This document shows positions 1-11,397 of a DNA stretch of 64,000 nt, one piece after another. Position numbers and translations under genes: made by a program. Origin of the DNA: an uncultured Pelagibacteraceae bacterium (GTDB taxonomy: Bacteria > Pseudomonadota > Alphaproteobacteria > Pelagibacterales > Pelagibacteraceae); the NCBI GenBank assembly GCA_902551455.1, contig CACDDC010000004.1, positions 1 through 64,000 of the forward strand, given 5' to 3'. How positions within the stretch are numbered: the first letter of the stretch is position 1; each line of letters begins with the position of its first letter. The notes below the pieces were generated by a model. The model saw only the letters and a list, made by a program, of their open reading frames with translations, did no database searches and was not told the origin of the DNA.

Positions 1-17
1 AACTGAGCTAATCGCCC
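1..17 (-). tRNA. 5' end of a tRNA truncated by the window edge (identity not determinable)
   Basis: Reverse complement reads GGGCGATTAGCTCAGTT, a typical tRNA acceptor stem plus start of the D-arm; the rest lies outside the window. Confidence 0.7.
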
Positions 18-76
18 AAAGACATTTTTTAAATATATCATTTTTAAGCAGTTATCAATTGAAGAAAAATATTGAT

Positions 77-152
77 TGGTGGGCCGTGTTGGTTACGCTC
101 CAACTACCCCTGCAATGTCAATGCAGTACTCTAACTATTGAGCTAACGGCCC
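77..152 (-). tRNA. tRNA-Val (anticodon GAC), atypical D-loop/T-loop
   Basis: Reverse complement: GGGCCGT TA GCTC AATAGTTA GAGT A CTGCA TTGACAT TGCAG GGGTA GTTGG AGCGTAA CCAAC ACGGCCC A CCA. All four stems pair, CCA is encoded, anticodon loop TTGACAT. Confidence 0.88.
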
Positions 153-154
153 AA

Positions 155-1990
155 TTAACTTTCTAAGAAACTTTTTAATTGTTTTGACCTACTTGGGTGT
201 TTCAATTTTCTAAGCGCTTTAGCTTCAATTTGTCTAATTCTTTCTCTGGTAACTGAAAATTGCAATCCCACTTCTTCTAAAGTGTGATCTGTATTCATTC
301 CAACCCCAAATCTCATTCTTAATACTCTTTCCTCTCTTGGGGTTAAAGTTGATAAAATTTTAGTAGTAGCTTCACTTAAATTAGATTTAATTGCCTGCTC
401 TAGTGGCGCTAAAGCTTTGGTATCTTCAATAAAGTCGCCTAGGCTACTATCTTCCTCATCTCCCACTGGTTTTTCTAAAGAGACTGGCTCTTTTGAAATT
501 TTTAAAACTTTTCTAACTTTTTCTAAAGGCATTCTAAGTTTTTTAGCTAACTCTTCAGGAGTTGCTTCCCTGCCAAATTCGCTTAGAATTAATCTTTGAG
601 TTCTTACGATTTTATTTATTGTTTCAATCATATGCACAGGTATCCTTATAGTTCTTGCTTGGTCAGCTATTGACCTTGTAATAGCTTGTCTTATCCACCA
701 AGTAGCATAAGTTGAAAACTTGTAACCTCTTCTATATTCAAATTTATCAACAGCTTTCATTAACCCTATATTGCCCTCTTGTATCAAATCTAAAAACTGG
801 AGACCTCTATTAGTATATTTTTTTGCTATTGAGATAACTAATCTTAAATTAGCTTCCACCATTTCTTTTTTTGCAATACGAGACTCCTTTTCTCCTTTTT
901 GAATTCTACTTACTAACTTTTTAAAATCAGTTACTGATATTCCAAGTTTATTACTAATTTCTACTAGTCTTTCTCTAATATTTTTGAATTGATCTTTATT
1001 TTTTTGAAAGAACTTTTTCCATGTTTCGTTTGTATCTAAGAAAGATTTTAGATTTGGGTTTATTTCATTTCCAATATAAAATTTAATAAATTCTTCTCTA
1101 CTAATATTATTATCTATAGCCAATCTTAATAAATTTCCCTCAAATGAGATAATTTTTTTATTTTCTATATAATGTCTTTGAACCAGTACTTCGAGTACAG
1201 ATGGAGACAATTGTAAAGATTTTATATTTTCGAGAATATTTTCTACTATTTTTTTATAATTTTTTTCTTTGGAATTTGAGAAATTACTTGATTTCAATAC
1301 ACAATCTAATTTTTCCTTTTGGTATTTTATCAACTTATTATATTCTTTTGTAAGTTTATTTACAGTTTCTAATATTTTTGGTTTTATTTCAGTTTCCATT
1401 GCTGCTAGCGTTGGATTAAATTCATCATCTGAATTATCTTCTGTATTACTATTTTCTTGCTGATTTGAATCCGATTCGGATTTTTTTTGTTTAGAATTTG
1501 CTGATGTATCCTCATCTTCCATATAATTTGTATCTATATCTATTATTTCTCTAACAAGTATTTCATCATTCTGTAATTTTTGATTCCACTCAAAAAATTG
1601 TTGTGCTGTTATTGGGCTTTGTGAAAGAGCATTTAACATAACGTCTTTACCTGCTTCAATTCTTTTAGCGATCGCAATTTCACCCTCTCTCGAAAGAAGT
1701 TCTACTCCACCCATTTCTCTCAAATACATTCTTATTGGATCATCACTTTTTTCAACACTTTTACCTTCTTCTTTAGATGATGATTCTTTCTTTCTTAAAA
1801 CTTTAAAGTCAGATTTTTTTTCGACTAATGTGATTTTACCATCCAGTATGTGAATAAAAGCTTGTTCTAAGTTACTAGGAGACAAGTTTCTTTTGCCTAA
1901 GGATTTATTTAGTTCTTCATAGGTTATAAATCCCCTATGTAGCCCTCGACCCATTAGTCTAGCAAATGATTTAGTAATTATTCGTTCCAC
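155..1990 (-). CDS. rpoD: RNA polymerase primary sigma factor (sigma-70)
   Basis: Region 2/3/4 motifs: [59 protein letters not shown] and C-terminal [20 protein letters not shown]. Confidence 0.97.
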   Translation of the reverse strand: MERIITKSFARLMGRGLHRGFITYEELNKSLGKRNLSPSNLEQAFIHILDGKITLVEKKSDFKVLRKKESSSKEEGKSVEKSDDPIRMYLREMGGVELLSREGEIAIAKRIEAGKDVMLNALSQSPITAQQFFEWNQKLQNDEILVREIIDIDTNYMEDEDTSANSKQKKSESDSNQQENSNTEDNSDDEFNPTLAAMETEIKPKILETVNKLTKEYNKLIKYQKEKLDCVLKSSNFSNSKEKNYKKIVENILENIKSLQLSPSVLEVLVQRHYIENKKIISFEGNLLRLAIDNNISREEFIKFYIGNEINPNLKSFLDTNETWKKFFQKNKDQFKNIRERLVEISNKLGISVTDFKKLVSRIQKGEKESRIAKKEMVEANLRLVISIAKKYTNRGLQFLDLIQEGNIGLMKAVDKFEYRRGYKFSTYATWWIRQAITRSIADQARTIRIPVHMIETINKIVRTQRLILSEFGREATPEELAKKLRMPLEKVRKVLKISKEPVSLEKPVGDEEDSSLGDFIEDTKALAPLEQAIKSNLSEATTKILSTLTPREERVLRMRFGVGMNTDHTLEEVGLQFSVTRERIRQIEAKALRKLKHPSRSKQLKSFLES

Positions 1991-2056
1991 AATTTAAAAG
2001 TTAGGAAGTCTTATATAATGACAATTTTAAAAAAATCCATTCAAAAAAAGTACCAA

Positions 2057-3835
2057 TTAATTGATTTTTTGTAACTTTTTTAATTCTTTTATTTTATTAA
2101 ATGTATTTTCACTCAAATCTTCTGAGAATTTCGATTCTAATTCCTCAATTCTTCTTTCTAATTCATAATTTTTAAGATCTCTTATAATCTCGTCTAATAA
2201 ATCCATTATTTTACTTTTATCGTTTTTTGAATTCTTCAATATGTATTTAATAGACGCAAATTTATTTATCCTTTCCAACACAGTTGGGTCTATATTTATT
2301 CGTGAATTTTCATTAATTTGAATTTCATTTAATTCTTTTAGAATTTGGTCAAATACTATTTGGTTTTCTTTTGTAAAAAGTTTTACTTTTTGGATTTGCT
2401 CTATATTCAATTTTGCCAATTCAAGATTATTCAATATTAAATATAGAAACGAAAATTCTTTTAATTCAACTAAAGTTAATGACTTGGTTTCATCAAAATA
2501 TTTTTTTGTTACATTTAATGTTTTATATATTTTATTTTTTAAATTTTTTTTAGAAAAATTTCTTAAGTTTGGAGTTAAACTATTTAATTTTTCAAGGAAA
2601 AATTCCATAGTATATTTTTTAATAAATTCATCTTTGATGGAATTGGCCAAAGATCTAAGTTTTTTTTCAAATTTTGCATAGGATGACGGTGATCCATCAG
2701 TTTCATTATTATAATGCTGGAATAAGAAGCTATAAATTGAATTTAAGTTTTCCTCAGTATATTTTAAAAAACTTTCTTTTCCATTTTTATTAATAAATGT
2801 ATCTGGATCTTCTTTTTCAGGTAAAAATAAAAAAGATATATTTTTATCAGGTTGCAACTCTTGTATTAAGTTTTCAGCAGCTCTTAAAGCAGCTTTATAT
2901 CCGCTACTATCTCCATCAAAGCATATTATGGTATGATTAAAAAATTGATACAAAACTTGGGCTTGTTTATTTGTTAAAGCTGTTCCTAGATTTGCTACAA
3001 CATTTTCAACTTTATGTTTGTTTAATGCAATTACATCCATGTAGCCTTCTACAACATAAACATTTTCCATTATGTTAGAAAATTTTCTAGCTAAATCAAG
3101 GTTATATAAATTTGAACCTTTCTTATAAAATAATGTTTCAGGCGAATTAATATATTTTGCAATATATTTTGTTTGATTTAAGGTTCTGCCTCCTATTGCT
3201 ATACATTTGCCAGATATATTATTTATTGGAAATATCATTCTATCTCTAAATCTTTCAATATTTATTTTTTTGTTTTCATCAAAGTAAAATAAACCAGATT
3301 CTTTTAAATCTTCTTCGCTATAATCTTTTTTTAAGGCTTCATAAAAAATTGGGTTTTTATTTACAAATCCAATTTTAAACTTATTGACTTCATCAATACC
3401 CAAATTTCTACTTTTGATATATTCACGAATACTTTTGCAGTTTTCATTTTCAATTAATTGATTGTGATAATAATTTATATATTTTGAATATATAGAGGTA
3501 TAAGTTTGAAATTTCTTTTCTCTTATTTCGTCAGATTTTGAAAAAGTATATGGTCTCATGCCTGCTAAATTTGCAAGAGTCTTTACTGCTTCTCCAAATT
3601 TTAAATTTTGAGTTTTCATAAGAAAATCAAAAATGTTGCCATGTTCTCCGCTACTAAAGCAATGAAAAAAACCTTTTTCGTCATTAACTGTAAAGGAAGG
3701 AGTTTTTTCAGTTTTAAAAGGTGACAACCCAACAAATTCTTTTCCTCTTTTTTTTAAATTTACACTTTTAGAAACTACATTCGAAACTTTTAATCTACTT
3801 CTGATTTCATCAATATATTCTTTGGGATATTTCAT
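2057..3835 (-). CDS. dnaG: DNA primase
   Basis: N-terminal EKTPSFTV and TOPRIM motifs (VYVVEGYMDVIAL, ICFDGDSSGYKAA). Confidence 0.95.
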   Translation of the reverse strand: MKYPKEYIDEIRSRLKVSNVVSKSVNLKKRGKEFVGLSPFKTEKTPSFTVNDEKGFFHCFSSGEHGNIFDFLMKTQNLKFGEAVKTLANLAGMRPYTFSKSDEIREKKFQTYTSIYSKYINYYHNQLIENENCKSIREYIKSRNLGIDEVNKFKIGFVNKNPIFYEALKKDYSEEDLKESGLFYFDENKKINIERFRDRMIFPINNISGKCIAIGGRTLNQTKYIAKYINSPETLFYKKGSNLYNLDLARKFSNIMENVYVVEGYMDVIALNKHKVENVVANLGTALTNKQAQVLYQFFNHTIICFDGDSSGYKAALRAAENLIQELQPDKNISFLFLPEKEDPDTFINKNGKESFLKYTEENLNSIYSFLFQHYNNETDGSPSSYAKFEKKLRSLANSIKDEFIKKYTMEFFLEKLNSLTPNLRNFSKKNLKNKIYKTLNVTKKYFDETKSLTLVELKEFSFLYLILNNLELAKLNIEQIQKVKLFTKENQIVFDQILKELNEIQINENSRINIDPTVLERINKFASIKYILKNSKNDKSKIMDLLDEIIRDLKNYELERRIEELESKFSEDLSENTFNKIKELKKLQKIN

Positions 3836-4296
3836 TTTTTATTAAAATACTCTTTTATAATACTGCCAGCTTTTGAAAAATCTATAGTATCAGAATAATC
3901 TTTTTTGAGTTCTCCCATTACTTTTCCCATATCCTTTATACTTGTGGCACCAATCTTTTCAATTATTTCATGGCATATTTTTTTTGTTTCTTCCTCTGAT
4001 ATTTGTTTTGGCAAATAATAAGATAAAATGCTTAATTCATGCTTTTCGGCTTCAAGTAAATCAGATCTATTACTTTTTTTGTAAAGTTCTATCGATTCGG
4101 ATCTTTGTTTTATCATTTTTTTTAAGAGTTTTTTTATATCATTATCATCGGTTTGTTTTTTGCTAGATCCAGATCTATTTAATATATCCAAATCTTTTAT
4201 AGCTGACAGAATTAGCCTATAAGTTGTTATTTTGCCTTTATCTTTAGATTTTAAAGAGTTTTTATAATCTGTTTCAATTTTATCTCTTAGGGACAT
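3832..4296 (-). CDS. yqeY: GatB/YqeY domain-containing protein
   Basis: YqeY-like sequence (LRDKIETDYKNSLKSKDKGKITTYRLILSAIKDLDI); 4-nt overlap with dnaG start. Confidence 0.85.
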   Translation of the reverse strand: MSLRDKIETDYKNSLKSKDKGKITTYRLILSAIKDLDILNRSGSSKKQTDDNDIKKLLKKMIKQRSESIELYKKSNRSDLLEAEKHELSILSYYLPKQISEEETKKICHEIIEKIGATSIKDMGKVMGELKKDYSDTIDFSKAGSIIKEYFNKK

Positions 4297-4417
4297 ATTT
4301 TTTAACTTTACTCTATAGACAATTTAAAAAAAAAAAATTTTTTTTTTAAAAATATACATTAGATCTGTTGCGGAATTTTAGGTTTTATTGTATTAACCTT
4401 TAACTCATGAGTTGTAA

Positions 4418-5611
4418 TTGAACAAAAAGCAAAAAGAAAACTCAAAAAATTACTCACATTTCTCATCGGGCGTTTTAGTTCTTGAAAATAAAACAATATT
4501 TAAAGGTATTGGTATTGGATATAAAGGAACTGCGACAGGAGAAGTTTGCTTCAACACTTCTTTAACAGGTTATCAAGAAATTATATCCGACCCATCTTAT
4601 GCTGGACAAATTATCAATTTTACTTTTCCACATATTGGAAATGTTGGCACTAATAAAGAAGATCATGAATCTGACAAGATTTGGACTAAAGGAGTTATTT
4701 TTAATACTGAAATAACCAATCCATCAAATTATAGATCTTTAAAAAAACTGGATGCTTGGCTCAAAAAAAATAAAATTGTAGGAATAACAGGATTAGATAC
4801 TAGAAGTTTAACCAATTTTATAAGGGATAATGGGGCACCCAAAGGTACCATTTCTAATAATAATAAAGGCATTTTTAATTTAAAAAAATTAACTAATAGC
4901 TCTATTAAATGGCCTGGATTAAATGGTCTTGATTTAGCAAAAATTGTTACAACCAAAAAAAGTTACATATGGAAAGGTTTCAAGACTTGGAAAAAAGAAA
5001 AAGGTTTTGAAAAAAATAAAAAGAAAAAATACAAAATTATTGCAATTGATTATGGAATTAAAAAAAATATTTTAAGATATTTTTCTAATTTTAATTGCCA
5101 AGTAATTGTTGTTCCATGTAACCTTGGGGCTAAAGAGATCATTAAATTAAAACCTGATGGTGTTTTTTTATCAAATGGACCTGGAGATCCCGCTGCAACA
5201 GGAAAATATGCAATCGATATAATTCAAAAATTAATTAAAACAAGTATTCCGATATTTGGAATATGTCTTGGACATCAATTGTTAGCTTTGGCACTTAAGG
5301 CAAAAACAAAAAAAATGAAATTGGGTCATAGAGGTGCAAATCATCCAGTAAAAAATCTAATTAATAGTAAAGTTGAGATAACAAGTCAAAATCATGGATT
5401 TGAAGTAATTAAAGAAAGTTTACCAAAAAATGTTGAAATGACCCATAAATCTTTATTTGATAATTCTGTAGAAGGAATAAAATTAAAAAATAAACCTGTT
5501 TTTTCTGTTCAATATCATCCAGAATCAAATCCCGGCCCTCAGGATAGTCATTATTTGTTTAATCAATTTATTAACGAAGTAAAAAAAAATGCCAAAAAGA
5601 AAAGATATTAA
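4418..5611 (+). CDS. carA: Carbamoyl-phosphate synthase small subunit
   Basis: Glutamine amidotransferase motifs ([36 protein letters not shown]); TTG start proposed by ORF track. Confidence 0.95.
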   Translation: MNKKQKENSKNYSHFSSGVLVLENKTIFKGIGIGYKGTATGEVCFNTSLTGYQEIISDPSYAGQIINFTFPHIGNVGTNKEDHESDKIWTKGVIFNTEITNPSNYRSLKKLDAWLKKNKIVGITGLDTRSLTNFIRDNGAPKGTISNNNKGIFNLKKLTNSSIKWPGLNGLDLAKIVTTKKSYIWKGFKTWKKEKGFEKNKKKKYKIIAIDYGIKKNILRYFSNFNCQVIVVPCNLGAKEIIKLKPDGVFLSNGPGDPAATGKYAIDIIQKLIKTSIPIFGICLGHQLLALALKAKTKKMKLGHRGANHPVKNLINSKVEITSQNHGFEVIKESLPKNVEMTHKSLFDNSVEGIKLKNKPVFSVQYHPESNPGPQDSHYLFNQFINEVKKNAKKKRY

Positions 5612-8600
5612 AAAAATTTTAGTAGTAGGAGCTGGTCCGATAATTATTGGTCAAGCATGTGAATTTGATTACTCTGGCACACAAGCTTGCAAAGCATTAA
5701 AAGATGAAGGTTATAAAGTAATATTAATAAATTCAAATCCTGCAACAATTATGACTGACCCTGGTGTTGCAGATAAAACTTATGTTGAGCCAATAACAAT
5801 AGATATTTTAGAAAAAATTATAGTAAAAGAAAAACCTGATGCAATTTTGCCAACTATGGGCGGACAAACTGCACTAAATTTAGCAATAAAAGCAGAAAAA
5901 ATTGGTTTGCTTAAAAAATATAAAATTGAACTAATTGGAGCAAATTCAAAAGCTATTTCTAATGCTGAGGATAGAAAAAAATTTAGAAAAAATATGAGCG
6001 ATATTGGATTAAATCTTCCAAAATCAGAAATAGTTAACAATATTAAACAAATTAAGAAATCTTTAAGTAAAGTTGGATTGCCAGCAATAATCAGGCCCGC
6101 ATTTACTCTTGGTGGACTTGGAAGTGGTATAGCCAAAACTAAAAAAGATTTTTTTAAACGTGTTGAGGAAGGTCTTGATGCATCTCCAGTAAATCAAGTT
6201 CTGGTGGAAGAATGTTTGGAAGGTTGGAAAGAATTTGAAATGGAAGTTGTTAGAGACAGAAAAGATAACTGCATCATAATATGCTCTATAGAAAATTTGG
6301 ACCCAATGGGAATTCATACTGGAGATTCTATTACAATAGCGCCTGCTTTAACTCTTACAGATAAAGAATATCAAGTCATGCGAAATGCTTCCATTGCATG
6401 CTTAAGAAAAATTGGAGTAGAAACCGGAGGTTCAAACGTTCAGTTTGCCATTAATCCAAAAAATGGACGAATGGTAATTATAGAAATGAATCCTAGAGTT
6501 TCTAGATCTTCAGCACTTGCATCAAAAGCAACTGGTTTTCCGATAGCAAAAGTAGCAGCAAAACTAGCCATTGGTTACACTCTTGATGAATTAAAAAATG
6601 AGATTACTAAAGTTACTCCAGCATCTTTTGAACCAACTATAGATTATGTGGTTACAAAAATTCCTAGATTTACTTTTGAAAAGTTTTCTAGTTCACCTGC
6701 AATATTAGGAACTTCAATGAAATCAGTCGGTGAGGCAATGGCAATTGGAAGAAACTTTAAGGAATCTCTTCAAAAAGCATTAATATCTTTGGAAATTGGT
6801 TTTTCAGGTTTAGATAGAATTTTTGATTTAAATAAGAGTGATATTGAAAAGAAACTTAAGGTAAATATCCCAAATAAAATTTTATTAATAGCAGAAGCAA
6901 TACGTAAAAAAATTAATTTAAAAAAAATATACAAATTATCAAAAGTAGATCCTTGGTTCTTAGAGCAAATTAAAGGGATTGTAGATGAAGAAAATAAAAT
7001 ATCTAAAAAAGGCCTACCTAAAAACTTTAATGAATTCAATAGAATTAAATCAATAGGATTTTCCGATAAGAAATTATCTCAACTAACTAATTTAAATGAG
7101 AAAATTGTTAGAAAAAAAAGAATTGCTTTAAAAGTTTTACCTGTATTTAAAAAGGTTGATACTTGTGCTGCCGAATTTAAATCTTTCACACCTTATATGT
7201 ACTCAACATATCAAAGAAATTTTTCAATAAGTACAGAATGTGAGGCCAATCCTTCTACAAAAAATAAAATTATTATTCTAGGAGGTGGGCCAAATAGAAT
7301 AGGCCAAGGAATTGAGTTTGATTATTGTTGTTGTCAGGCAAGTTACTCTTTAAAAGAAGCTGGATTTGAAACAATAATGATTAACTGTAATCCAGAAACT
7401 GTTTCGACTGATTATGATACAAGTGATAGATTATATTTTGAACCTTTAATCGAAGAGTATGTTCACAACATAATTTTAAAAGAAAAATCAAAAGGAAGTT
7501 TAGTAGGTATAATTGCACAATTTGGAGGACAAACTCCTATTAAATTAGCAAAATTTCTTCATGATAATTCTTTGCCAATTATTGGTACTCAATATTCATC
7601 GATTGATTTAGCTGAGGATAGAGACAGATTTAGAAAACTTTTAATTAAATTAAAATTAAAACAAGCAGATAGTGGAATTGCAAAAACATATGACGAAGCC
7701 ATAAAAATAGCATCTGAAATTGGCTTACCACTTGTTGTGCGGCCTTCATATGTATTGGGGGGTAGAGCCATGGAAATAGTTCATGAAAAAAACCAACTAA
7801 AAGATTTTGTTCAAGAAGCATTTAAAGCTGCAGAAAATAATCCAATTTTGATTGATAGGTTTATTAATAATGCAATGGAAGTAGATGTTGATGCGATATC
7901 TGACGGTAAGGATGTTTTTGTTGCTGGAGTTATGCAGCATATCGAAGAAGCTGGAATTCATTCTGGAGACTCAGCATGTTGTATGCCTCCTGTAGCTATT
8001 AAAAAAGAATTAATTGATGAAATTAATAATCAAACTAAAAAATTGGCATTAGCATTAAATGTTAAAGGTTTTATGAACGTCCAGTTTGCAATTAAAAATG
8101 ATGAAATTTACATTATTGAAGTTAATCCAAGAGCCAGCAGAACTGTACCTTTTGTTTCTAAAGCTAAAGGAATTCCTTTAGCCAAAATTGCTTCAAGAAT
8201 AATGGCAGGAGAAAAATTAAAAAAATTTGATTTAAAAGATAAAAATAAAAAAATTTTTGCTGTTAAAGAAGCTGTTTTCCCATTCAATAAATTTCCAAAT
8301 GTTGATGTTTTGTTGGGTCCAGAAATGAAATCAACAGGAGAAGTAATGGGAATAGATAAAGATTTTGGTCTAGCGTATGCCAAAAGTCAAATGGCTTCAC
8401 AAAATTCTCTACCAACTAAAGGACTGGCATTTATATCTCTTAAAGATAGACACAAAAATGAAGGAGTGGACTTGGCAAAACAATTAATAAAATTAGGCTT
8501 TACATTATGTGGTACGGAAGGAACCGCAAATAGAATTATCAAAAATGGCATGGAGTGTAAAATAATAAATAAAGTTAGCGGAGGTTCTCCTCACATAATT

Positions 8601-8813
8601 GATGTATTAAATTCAAAAAAAATTGCATTAGTAATTAATACTGGGGGTGGAAAACGTGCATACCGTATTCAAGATTCTACATCTTTAAGAAGGTCAACTT
8701 TAATAAATAAAGTTCCTTATTGTACAAATATGTCAACTGCGTATGCTTTTCTGGAGGCGATTAAATCTTTGAAAACAAAAAAAATAGAAGTCAAAACTTT
8801 ACAAGAAATTTAG
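5589..8813 (+). CDS. carB: Carbamoyl-phosphate synthase large subunit
   Basis: 1074 aa with two duplicated ATP-grasp halves; overlaps end of carA. Confidence 0.97.
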   Translation: MPKRKDIKKILVVGAGPIIIGQACEFDYSGTQACKALKDEGYKVILINSNPATIMTDPGVADKTYVEPITIDILEKIIVKEKPDAILPTMGGQTALNLAIKAEKIGLLKKYKIELIGANSKAISNAEDRKKFRKNMSDIGLNLPKSEIVNNIKQIKKSLSKVGLPAIIRPAFTLGGLGSGIAKTKKDFFKRVEEGLDASPVNQVLVEECLEGWKEFEMEVVRDRKDNCIIICSIENLDPMGIHTGDSITIAPALTLTDKEYQVMRNASIACLRKIGVETGGSNVQFAINPKNGRMVIIEMNPRVSRSSALASKATGFPIAKVAAKLAIGYTLDELKNEITKVTPASFEPTIDYVVTKIPRFTFEKFSSSPAILGTSMKSVGEAMAIGRNFKESLQKALISLEIGFSGLDRIFDLNKSDIEKKLKVNIPNKILLIAEAIRKKINLKKIYKLSKVDPWFLEQIKGIVDEENKISKKGLPKNFNEFNRIKSIGFSDKKLSQLTNLNEKIVRKKRIALKVLPVFKKVDTCAAEFKSFTPYMYSTYQRNFSISTECEANPSTKNKIIILGGGPNRIGQGIEFDYCCCQASYSLKEAGFETIMINCNPETVSTDYDTSDRLYFEPLIEEYVHNIILKEKSKGSLVGIIAQFGGQTPIKLAKFLHDNSLPIIGTQYSSIDLAEDRDRFRKLLIKLKLKQADSGIAKTYDEAIKIASEIGLPLVVRPSYVLGGRAMEIVHEKNQLKDFVQEAFKAAENNPILIDRFINNAMEVDVDAISDGKDVFVAGVMQHIEEAGIHSGDSACCMPPVAIKKELIDEINNQTKKLALALNVKGFMNVQFAIKNDEIYIIEVNPRASRTVPFVSKAKGIPLAKIASRIMAGEKLKKFDLKDKNKKIFAVKEAVFPFNKFPNVDVLLGPEMKSTGEVMGIDKDFGLAYAKSQMASQNSLPTKGLAFISLKDRHKNEGVDLAKQLIKLGFTLCGTEGTANRIIKNGMECKIINKVSGGSPHIIDVLNSKKIALVINTGGGKRAYRIQDSTSLRRSTLINKVPYCTNMSTAYAFLEAIKSLKTKKIEVKTLQEI

Positions 8814-9475
8814 TCTTCAACTTTCCAATCAGTTTTAAAAGTAACATAATTTACTTGAAGACACCGTCTTTCCTTAACAATTTCTTTTTTTTCCATTCCA
8901 TGCCAAGTATTCGGACCACTAGAAAAAAAATATCCATAATTATCTAAATATGGAAGAGTTTTTACCTTTTTTAATTCAGAATTATAAAAATCTGTACCAA
9001 GTTCCTTGCTTTCATTATGTTTGTTTACAAACAGCAAGCACGATATAAGCTTTTCTTTAATATCACAATGCGGCTTTAACCAAAATCCTTTTCTATCACA
9101 GATTACTTCTACTCTAACAAATGAATTGGAAAGGTCTTTGCCTACTAATTCTGATATTTTAGAGTAAGTTTTTTTATTTTGAAGTTCATTAATAAACTTG
9201 GTTAATCCAGGAAATTGATTTGAGTTTTCTTTTGTTACAAAGCACCTAAATTTTAAAGCTTTACCTCCATCAGAAATTCCTTCACGGAACTTTCCTTCTC
9301 CTCCATCTATTGCTCTCGTTCCATCATAATTCAAATTATGCTCAGTTGGGTTAGCTATATCTGCATTAATTATTTCATTTATTTGTTCATCAGTTAGAGG
9401 CTTGTTTAGCTCCCAATGAATAAATGGATCATCGTATTTCTTTGAATTATTTGTTATTGAATCTAAAAAAGACAT
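8810..9475 (-). CDS. Putative 2-oxoglutarate/Fe(II)-dependent oxygenase-like protein
   Basis: [20 protein letters not shown] (HxD-type) and a distal [23 protein letters not shown] (H...R), consistent with the double-stranded beta-helix fold. Confidence 0.6.
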   Translation of the reverse strand: MSFLDSITNNSKKYDDPFIHWELNKPLTDEQINEIINADIANPTEHNLNYDGTRAIDGGEGKFREGISDGGKALKFRCFVTKENSNQFPGLTKFINELQNKKTYSKISELVGKDLSNSFVRVEVICDRKGFWLKPHCDIKEKLISCLLFVNKHNESKELGTDFYNSELKKVKTLPYLDNYGYFFSSGPNTWHGMEKKEIVKERRCLQVNYVTFKTDWKVED

Positions 9476-10414
9476 TTATTTTAATTGTTCTTTTATTTTT
9501 AAAGCTACTCTGTTAGTTTCATCTAAGCTTTTATAGCTCCAAGAAGTTAGATCATTTCCTAGTTCTTTTATAATGTTTAATTCCTCAAATAAACTTCTAA
9601 ATTTCTTAAATCTTTTATCATTTCTTTTTGGTGGTATCATTGCGACATAAACAGGTTTTCCAGTTAACGCCGCTTCTGAAATCATTGAGCTAGAGTCGCA
9701 TGTTACAACTATATATTTTGATAAGGCTAAGGACGATAAATAGGCTTTTTTGTCTACAGTTTCTACTATTAAACGATTTTTATTAAAATATTCTTTTGCA
9801 AAAGTAATAATTTCTTTGGGTGTTCTGTTAGATGGAACAAAAATTAGTTGTAAATTATTTTCAATTAAATGTTTACTTATTTTTGAAAATATTTTTATGA
9901 TATTTTCATTATTATAATCATAATACTTTGTTGGACCACCTAAAATGAAAGTGATTATATCTTTATCTTTTTCTAATTTATTTTCTAAATAATGTTTTTC
10001 ATTGTTTATTTCTTTTAAAGTTAAATAATGAATCGCACCCTTAGAATTTATTACATTTTTTCCATTAAGACCATCATGCTCTGGGGACACTATATAATCA
10101 AAGTTTTCTAGAGATACTTGAGGGTTTTGAATATGAATATTTATTATTTTTTTATTAGAATTTTTTTTAAGATATATTGACGGAACTACGCTCTTTCTGC
10201 CACATGAAATAATTATATCAAATTCTCTATTTATTTTATTTTTGAAAATAAATTTACTTACAGGTGTGAGATTTGGTGGAACCAAATTCCAAAAACTATT
10301 CAATTCAACTTTTTCGTGAAAAAAATCTAATTCTAAAGCTTTAGCCAGTCCTTCAACTTGGCTAATCATGCCGTGTAATCCTTCAGTTAATAATAACCCT
10401 TTTAATTTGTTCAT
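9476..10414 (-). CDS. ELM1/DUF1022-family (GT-B-like) protein
   Basis: Motif pattern LLLTEGLHGMISQVEGLAKAL, IIISCGRKSVVPSIYLKK, IHIQNPQVSLENFDYIVSPEHDGL recalls the mitochondrial-fission ELM1/DUF1022 family. Confidence 0.7.
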   Translation of the reverse strand: MNKLKGLLLTEGLHGMISQVEGLAKALELDFFHEKVELNSFWNLVPPNLTPVSKFIFKNKINREFDIIISCGRKSVVPSIYLKKNSNKKIINIHIQNPQVSLENFDYIVSPEHDGLNGKNVINSKGAIHYLTLKEINNEKHYLENKLEKDKDIITFILGGPTKYYDYNNENIIKIFSKISKHLIENNLQLIFVPSNRTPKEIITFAKEYFNKNRLIVETVDKKAYLSSLALSKYIVVTCDSSSMISEAALTGKPVYVAMIPPKRNDKRFKKFRSLFEELNIIKELGNDLTSWSYKSLDETNRVALKIKEQLK

Positions 10415-10435
10415 TAATTACTATATAGCTTTGAT

Positions 10436-11380
10436 ATGAATCAAAATCCAACTAAACACACAAAAGTGTTAATAATTGGATCTGGACCTGCCGGATATAC
10501 TGCGGCGGTTTACGCTGCAAGAGCGATGCTTAAACCTATTATGGTTTCTGGAATGGAACCAGGTGGACAATTAACAACAACAACTGATGTAGAAAATTAT
10601 CCAGGATTTGCAAAGGTAATTCAGGGACCCTGGCTTATGGAAGAAATGCGGGACCAAGCAAAAGCTGTTGGTACCGAAATTATAGATGATCATATTTCAT
10701 CAGTAAATTTAAAATCAAAACCTTTTGAAGCTATTGGAGATGGTGGTCAAAAATATACCGCTGACTCAATTATAATTTCTACTGGAGCTCAAGCAAGATG
10801 GTTAAATATTGAGTCTGAACAAAAATTTAGAGGATTTGGTGTATCTGCTTGTGCAACATGTGATGGATTTTTCTTTAAAGATAAAACTGTTGCAGTTGTT
10901 GGGGGAGGAAATGCTGCAGTTGAAGAGGCTATGTTTCTAACTAAATTTGCATCTAAAGTAAAATTAATTCATAGAAGAAATGCATTAAGAGCTGAAAAAT
11001 TACTTCAAAGTAAATTAATAGCTAACAAAAAAATTGAAATTATTTGGGATAGTATTGTTGAAGAAGTTATTGGAGATAATGAGCCTAAAAATGTTAAAGG
11101 ATTAAAAATTAAGAATGTAAAAACAAATAAAATTGAAGAATTAAAAGTAGATGGATTATTTGTTGCCATAGGTCATGATCCTGCAACTCAACTATTTAAA
11201 GATCAATTAGATATGGATAAAGAGGGTTATCTAACAACAAAACCAGATTCAACAGAAACAAATGTGCCAGGTGTTTTTGCTGCAGGAGATGTAAAAGACA
11301 AAATTTTTAGACAAGCTGTAACTGCTGCAGGAATGGGGTGTATGGCTGCACTTGAAGCTGAAAAATTTTTATCACATTAG
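10436..11380 (+). CDS. trxB: Thioredoxin-disulfide reductase
   Basis: FAD GSGPAGYTAAVYAAR, redox CATCD, NAD(P) VGGGNAAVEEA. Confidence 0.96.
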   Translation: MNQNPTKHTKVLIIGSGPAGYTAAVYAARAMLKPIMVSGMEPGGQLTTTTDVENYPGFAKVIQGPWLMEEMRDQAKAVGTEIIDDHISSVNLKSKPFEAIGDGGQKYTADSIIISTGAQARWLNIESEQKFRGFGVSACATCDGFFFKDKTVAVVGGGNAAVEEAMFLTKFASKVKLIHRRNALRAEKLLQSKLIANKKIEIIWDSIVEEVIGDNEPKNVKGLKIKNVKTNKIEELKVDGLFVAIGHDPATQLFKDQLDMDKEGYLTTKPDSTETNVPGVFAAGDVKDKIFRQAVTAAGMGCMAALEAEKFLSH

Positions 11381-11397
11381 AAAACAATTAAATTATA

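Noticed and set aside
5780-6317. Antisense ORFs inside carB (118 aa and 84 aa), and others at 6770-7039 and 8108-8383
   Set aside because: They oppose a strongly recognised gene, have no recognisable motifs and are expected by chance in an AT-rich coding region.
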